A stretch of DNA of 64,000 nucleotides from Parietichytrium sp. I65-24A (Eukaryota > Sar > Bigyra > Thraustochytrida > Thraustochytriidae): contig BLSF01000052.1 of NCBI GenBank assembly GCA_012862575.1, forward strand, positions 62,001-126,000, written 5' to 3'. Every line of letters starts with the position of its first letter. Positions within the stretch are counted from its first letter, which is position 1. The notes below the pieces were generated by a model, which searched no databases, was not told the DNA's origin, and was given only the letters and a program-made list of their open reading frames with translations. The position numbers and the translations under genes are program-made. Positions 58,793-64,000 of this stretch are shown here, in pieces.

Positions 58793-60229
58793 TTTCACAG
58801 TCCCCAAACTTGCAATCAACTGCCCTTTATCTATCAATATCTCTCTCTCTCTCTCTCTCTCAAATTCCCACAAACTCAAATATCTCTCTCTCTCTCTCTC
58901 TCTGAAATTCTCACAAAGTCAAAGCACAAGTCGCAAAAAAAGTTGCGCAAAGAAATGCGCTTCTTTCCTCCCTTACAACCGAGCTAGTTTTCAATTATAT
59001 TTATTCTACGCAAGGCGCCCTCTGCCCCCCGCTCCCTTAGGCAGTGCGTAGTTTCCCTGCTATTCGCTCCGCCTAGGAGTGTACGCGGGGACTCCCCAAA
59101 GTATGTCACTGACGGTTCCTAGAAGTTGGAGCTAATGATTTGAAAATGGAGTTAGTGGGAAAGGTGTGGTGGTTCAACTTGCAGGGCTAGCTTAAAGATT
59201 TATTAACTGGAGGATATCTGATCATAGCGTGATTTTAATACTGGCGGACACCCTTCTGTGGTCCTCCTCCTTTCTGTAGATGTTAACAATATGATAGCGA
59301 TGGTTAGTTATGAGTGCCTTAGGGTGGGAAGTAGTGTTGGTAGTTCTGCAAGAATGCTCTCTTTTGTTCTTTCATGACCGTTACGAAAGGTTCTATCTGA
59401 CATAACTTTTTCAATCAATTGAGATGTGCAATGAATAACATGACCGAGCGATTTTAGGTTTACTATTTGTTTCGAATTCTGAACTGGTGACACGAAACGA
59501 AAAAGGTTTCATTGTAAACGTAGTGACAAGAAGAACAAGCCCAAGCCTCGCATTGAAAGCGACATCGATATTGACTTGGCAGTCAGCGACGTCAACGTCA
59601 ATTCACAGCGAATCCAACTCAATGCAACTCATTTCATGAACAGTGAACACAATGACTCCAACTATCTCGTTCCACTCGAGTCCATCCCTTGAACATTCCC
59701 ATTGCCATAAATCTACTCGAAATCGAAAAACCACGGCTCCCTGCTCTTGATGGCATCGCTCTCGCAAAACCATCGCTGCTTCCGCCTTCATCTTCCACCA
59801 TCTCCACCACCTCCGTTCTCTATATCTCTTGCCTCTTATCCTGCCTTTCTTTGTCTTGTCTTGTGCCATCGACGGCCTCGACCTCTGCAAAGTAAAGTAA
59901 CAAAGTGACACTTACTTACTAATCGGAACACGCAAGTCCAAGTCGCGAGCAAGCAAAGGAAGAGCCAAGAGCCAAGAGCCAAGAGCTCGTCTCCTCCTCG
60001 CGGCAACCCGCCTTCGAGGTGGCCACAGCTTGCCGCGCAGAGCGAACAGAGCGAACAGAGACAACGCTTCTTCAGGTGTGTCGAAAGAAGGAACAGAAGC
60101 AGGCAAGTTAATTGGAAAGGCTGCTGTCGACCTTCGACTTGCGTCTTGCGTCTCGAAGGTAGCTTGCTAGCTGCCCATGCGAAGAGCGGTCGAGCTGCGC
60201 CTCGCTCCATCTCTTTCCGATTGCGCGAA
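58793..60229. other. Divergent intergenic region with CT microsatellites
   Basis: 5' flanks of the SMPD4-like (-) and coiled-coil (+) genes. Contains the duplicated CT-run block (58839-58923) next to the SMPD4 start; the rest has short frames only. Confidence 0.55.
58839..58923. repeat. Tandem duplication of a 42-bp unit: (CT)n plus aaattcycacaaastcaaa
   Basis: Two adjacent copies, each a CT run followed by the same 20-bp tail with few changes, 50-130 bp upstream of the SMPD4-like start codon. Confidence 0.85.
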
Positions 60230-63200
60230 ATGGACTCGAGACGGCACTTGGGGCGCCCAGTCGGCCCGCCGCCAGTGACGAATCGTCAGTACCATGAGCG
60301 CTCGGGAAGCGGCAACGAGGAGTACTACTCGCACTCGATGCCGATGCCGATGTCCATGTCCATGTCAATGTCGATGGCAGACGGCAGGTCGGAGGACACC
60401 GGGCGACGGCAGAGTGTGAAAGAGCAGATGCTGGCCCAGCCTCCCGCGACGAGCGCCTCGTCGAGAGGGTTCCAGCACTCAACCGCGCAGTACAATGTCC
60501 CCAACAACGCCGCGGAAGGGCTGGAGCAGAGACTCGCGCGGCTCGAGAGAGGCGCCGAGATGGAAAGACAGGCGATGGAGTCCAAGGTGGCGCGGCTGAC
60601 AGAGGCCGTCGCGAAGCTCGTCAGCGAGCGCAACGGAAGCGCCAAGCAACACGAGAGCAGCCCGTCCATGAACGCAGCTGTTGCGGAGGAGAATGCCAAG
60701 TTGAAGCAAGTGATCGAGAATATGCGCCAGCACATCCACGCGCTGGACGACGCGCTGACGATGAAGAGCGCCAAGATCGACAAGCTAGCCGCCGCAGTCG
60801 AGCATCTGGAGAGGGGCGCGGGCATGCAAGACAGCCTGAGAGCCGAGCTCGGGAGCCTAAAAGCAGCAATCATCGAGAGAGAAGGAAACAACGCCACACA
60901 TCAGCAGCTTGCGAAGGTGACACAGGACCTGTCCAGACTCGGGTACAACGTCGAAGGTATGGCTGCCGAATCGAGCAAATGGAGAGCGGGACAAGCTGCT
61001 CATATGCAGGAACTGGACGCCAAAGTGGGCAGCGTGTACGAGAAGACCATGGCGGCGGTGTCGGAGGAGGCAAAGTCGCGACAAGTTCTCGGCAAATGGC
61101 TTGAGGATTTGCAGCAGCGAGCAAAGGAGAATCAACTGAGCAGTAAGGTCTTTGGAGAAAAACTAATGGAGCTGACCTCACACTCAGCGGCGTCACAAGA
61201 AAAGAATGAGAGCCTTCTCGGGGAGCTCCGTTTTGGCGTTGCTCGCATGGAGGAGACGGTATTTAAGGCTATTGAAGGGCGGATGGACGAATTTGCTCAA
61301 CGGTTTGCTCAAGAGAGATCCTCTGATAGGCACGATCGGGCGACAGAGAAATCTGATATCTTAGCAAGAATTGCACAGTTTAAAGACGTTTTAGAGACTG
61401 ATCGAAAGGGCCTTGAGCTCCGGTTTCAGCATTTTAAGGAGAAGCTTTTGGAAAAGGACGCTGCAGACCGCATTTCGCTCGATGAGCTGCGGCAGGACGT
61501 GGAGCTGCGCTTGGACAGTCTCACCAGGGACGTCCAGCGGGAAGAGACGTCACGGATAGACTCTGTCCGAAGAGTGCACGAAGATCTCCTGGATCAAGTC
61601 GATAGCCTGCACCGCGATGGGCAAAGTGGAGCAGGAAATGGTGGTCTTGGGCTTCAACAAGTGCGCGATAAGCTGGCCGAACTGGAAGAAGTTACTCGTG
61701 CTGAAGTTCGATCTCGAATGAGGCACGAAAGTAAAGCCAGAGAACATCTTGAGAACTCATTGAAGACTATCCAGCTGGAGATTGACAATACAAGAGACGA
61801 GCTCAAGCAGCATATTACAAACACGCAAGATGTTCTCGACACATCCTTTGCTAAAGTGGAGACTCAAATCATGCAGCAGGTTCAATCGCTGGAAAGCCAG
61901 GTAGTTGAGGAGCTTCACGGGCGACAAATGTTCCAATCAGATGTTGAACAGCGGATGAGCAGCTGTGAGGCCAAGGTTGCGAAAACTTCTGCAGGCTACC
62001 AGCTCGCAGTCGATCAAGTGTCCCAAGATCTTGAAGCCGCTCAGGACTCCAACAATGCTCAAATAAAAAAGTCTTCAAGAGCAAATTGGGGCACAAGATG
62101 AAGCTTTGCAATCACTCCGTCAAGAGCTCGGTTCGGACCTGACGCAAGCGATGTCTGCTCAGCTACTCCAAGCCCAACATGAAACGTCGCAGTTGATCGA
62201 ACAGTGGCGGGAGTACCTTGGAGGCGAGCTGCAATCTGCTCGCTGCCAAATGGATGCTCTGCAGGAGTCGAGTGAGTCTTCCGTCTCAGCGCTGGCCTCG
62301 CGAGTGTCCGAGGTGGTAAGCTTTGTCGAAAATTGGGAGGCAAAGCAGGCTTCAGAAAGCTGTCTGGAGAATATTTTGGCCAAAATTGAACGCGAGGAAA
62401 TGAATCGCGAATCGGCGGATGCAAGGCTCCTTTTTGAGAGCGAAATGCAAAGCAGGCTCTCAAAGACTGAAGCAACCCTTGTCGCAAGCGTTGAGAATCT
62501 TCACAGCCACACTGAAGAAGAAATCAAGAGTACACAAAACCTGATCAGTGAGATTCGGGTTGCTCACGAAGGTGCACTGAACGAACTTAGAGCTGAGGCG
62601 GCTGGACAAGCCAAGTCCCGTGCAGCTTTGGATGAAGAGATGCTGAGCGGACTGCAGCGCTTAAGAGAAGATGTGTTCTCCTCTATCGCAGCATCAGAGG
62701 AAGTTTCTCAATCGCGTTTTGAGGAAATTGAAGTACGGTCAACACTTGACGACGTTATCAGTCAGATTGAAGAAAGAATCAACCAGGAAACTTTTGCGGG
62801 TTTGAACGAGGAGCTAAATCATGCGTCCGAAGAAGCTGGGTCCTTGTTCGACCACATCGGGAGAACTTTAGAAGAGGAAATCTCCAAAAACGCAGGTCTG
62901 CGGAATCGATTAGATAAAATGGAAGCCCTTGCGAGGGAAGATCAGATCGAACAACAGGAGATATGGCGGTCCATCACGGAGGCGCAGTCATTTCTCGGTG
63001 AGGAGGTACAACATGAAGTGAGGCGACCTTCCTCAGTATCAGCCGAAAACAGCGACACCAAGCGTACACCCGCAGCTTCAGCCGCTCTCAGCGACAAGTA
63101 TGTGGAGCCGGTGAGGAGCCCCGAGGAGGTGATCCCCCCAGTCTCCACAAACGAAAATTTAGAAGAGCATGTGCAATTGCAAGACGAAGTCATGCACGAG

Positions 63201-63293
63201 GCGAAGGAGGCCGCCCAGCCGGAGGCCACCATCGAATCAAGCCAAAAAGAGCTCGAAGAGACTTTTGACGAGGACGACTTCAAGCTGGAGTGA
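60230..63293 (+). CDS. Long coiled-coil protein, frame broken by one base in an A6 run
   Basis: An about 1,020-residue, mostly alpha-helical coiled-coil protein with no recognised family. The first in-frame ATG is 60230. The N-terminal 120 residues are disordered, with a MPMPMSMSMSMSM run; the rest is heptad-rich with high Glu, Gln, Lys and Leu, and the C-terminal 70 residues are acidic. The frame starting at 60230 ends at 62101, while coiled-coil sequence resumes in the +1 frame from about 62070 ('SLQEQIGAQDEALQSLRQEL') and runs to 63293. Dropping one A from the AAAAAA at 62065-62070 joins both parts without a gap. This may be a true frameshift, a homopolymer sequencing error or a polymorphism. 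A structural role (cytoskeleton, basal body, Golgi tether) is only a guess. Confidence 0.8.
62065..62070 (+). other. Probable frameshift site in A6 homopolymer
   Basis: Upstream codons read CAA-ATA-AAA-AAG in one frame; downstream coding continues only if one A is skipped. No GT-AG intron of plausible size explains the shift. Confidence 0.8.
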
Positions 63294-63520
63294 ATGAAAA
63301 CAAGAGTTTTGATAAACAGAAAAACCATATATTATCACACGATCAGTAATTTCATGAACACTTTAGGGAAGCACACGTAGGTGAAAGTAGACTACGATTT
63401 ACACATTTAATTGGACCGCATGAACCGCAATACACTGTGTTGACAGTCAATGCAAGCCCTCGAATTGATCCCCACGATGCGCTCCATACCGTGACCGGGA
63501 CGAACAGTCTGATCAAAACT

Positions 63521-64000
63521 TTACAACATCGGGGACTTGGACAGCTGCAAATTAGACGAATCGTCGGAATCTTCAGTCTGCAACTTGTGGTCCGCTTCGT
63601 CCACGATGACAGCGAAGGCTAGTTCGCAGGATGTTGGTCCAGAGGGACTTTGCACCTCATTAGAATTTTCTTTGTACCTGATAAGCGGAGATACGTGCGA
63701 TTCCTTTGTGCTGAGTTTGCTTTTGAACTCGTGCAAAGGCAACCGTACTTCCCCAAACTTGAACCCTCCCCCATTCAGCTCCCAGTGGTAGACAGCAATT
63801 GAAAGCACTTCGTTCCCACGAATAGGACGCTCTCGGTCTCGGCCAAAAATGAAATGCTCCTCCCACGCCGGCGCATAGCTATCCCGAATAATGACAGTCT
63901 TCTTGGACTGCATAACTTGAAAGTTGTTGAGAGGATCCAGCAAGGAAATTTGGCAATAAGGATCTATCACAGGCGTATCGATCGAGGAAGCCCGCGAGGA
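63521..64000 (-). CDS. C2-domain protein, C-terminal end, 5' truncated by window edge
   Basis: The frame is open through the window end, so only the last about 159 residues are seen. They hold most of a C2 domain: 'DPYCQISLLDPLNNFQVMQS', 'DSYAPAWEEHFIFG', 'LSIAVYHWELNGGGFKFGEV' and 'RLPLHEF', the usual beta-sandwich pattern of a phospholipid- or protein-binding C2. The strand containing 'DPYC' keeps the first calcium-site Asp; a second typical site (D-x-D) is replaced by 'YHWELNGGG', so calcium binding is doubtful. A Ser/Asp-rich tail ends 'QLSKSPML'. It lies convergent with the coiled-coil gene, 227 bp between stops. The rest of the protein is unknown. Confidence 0.75.
   Translation of the reverse strand, partial: SSRASSIDTPVIDPYCQISLLDPLNNFQVMQSKKTVIIRDSYAPAWEEHFIFGRDRERPIRGNEVLSIAVYHWELNGGGFKFGEVRLPLHEFKSKLSTKESHVSPLIRYKENSNEVQSPSGPTSCELAFAVIVDEADHKLQTEDSDDSSNLQLSKSPML

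Overview
The window is nuclear DNA of a eukaryotic microbe. Long open reading frames of 200 to 1,270 codons are scattered on both strands, separated by 0.3 to 3.7 kb of AT-richer DNA full of simple repeats, with no operon-like packing. Introns are few: two clear GT-AG introns can be placed (132 nt in the CoA-transferase gene, 102 nt in the tetraspanin gene). The gene content fits a heterokont/SAR-type protist: a secreted protein with stramenopile-style 'ECSNAGLC...CECFDGFEG' EGF modules, a 7TM receptor joined to a TKL-like kinase, mitochondrial SCOT, NFU1 and ATP synthase subunit f. A labyrinthulomycete-like host is plausible but not proven. I saw no tRNA, rRNA or organelle genes.

Layout. 1-12 kb: the 3' part of a sulfatase, an indoleamine 2,3-dioxygenase (IDO), a membrane sulfotransferase, and (minus strand) a sterol 14-demethylase (CYP51) fused to cytochrome b5. 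13-26 kb, all minus strand: an ankyrin-repeat protein, a catalytically dead ADAM-like membrane protein with a RanBP2 zinc finger in its tail, an EGF-repeat secreted protein, and a Sec14/BCH-like RhoGAP. 26-29 kb: a gene-poor, repeat-rich stretch. 29-34 kb, minus: a membrane-anchored heme oxygenase with eight Cys-Pro motifs, then the SCOT gene. 36.8-43.5 kb: two tandem paralogues of a family I do not recognise, sharing a nearly identical 804-bp block inside otherwise diverged genes (a gene-conversion signature). 43.6-49 kb: a small membrane protein with a duplicated promoter region, and a large mobile-element-like protein carrying a YqaJ-type PD-(D/E)XK nuclease domain. 49.6-64 kb: tetraspanin, NFU1, a 55-residue ATP synthase f subunit, a 7TM-kinase, an SMPD4-like neutral sphingomyelinase, a long coiled-coil protein interrupted by a one-base frameshift in an A6 run, and a C2-domain protein cut by the window end.

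How genes relate. There is no clear pathway cluster. Sulfatase and sulfotransferase both concern sulfated glycans. IDO, CYP51-b5 and heme oxygenase are all heme enzymes, but they are not adjacent and the grouping may be chance. The membrane and signalling genes (RhoGAP, tetraspanin, dead ADAM, 7TM-kinase, SMPD4, C2 protein) suggest a cell with elaborate surface signalling. The most notable items are the gene-converted paralogue pair, the heme oxygenase with a CP-motif array, the CYP51-cytochrome b5 fusion, the dead ADAM with a zinc-finger tail, and the 7TM-kinase with a large insertion in its kinase N-lobe.
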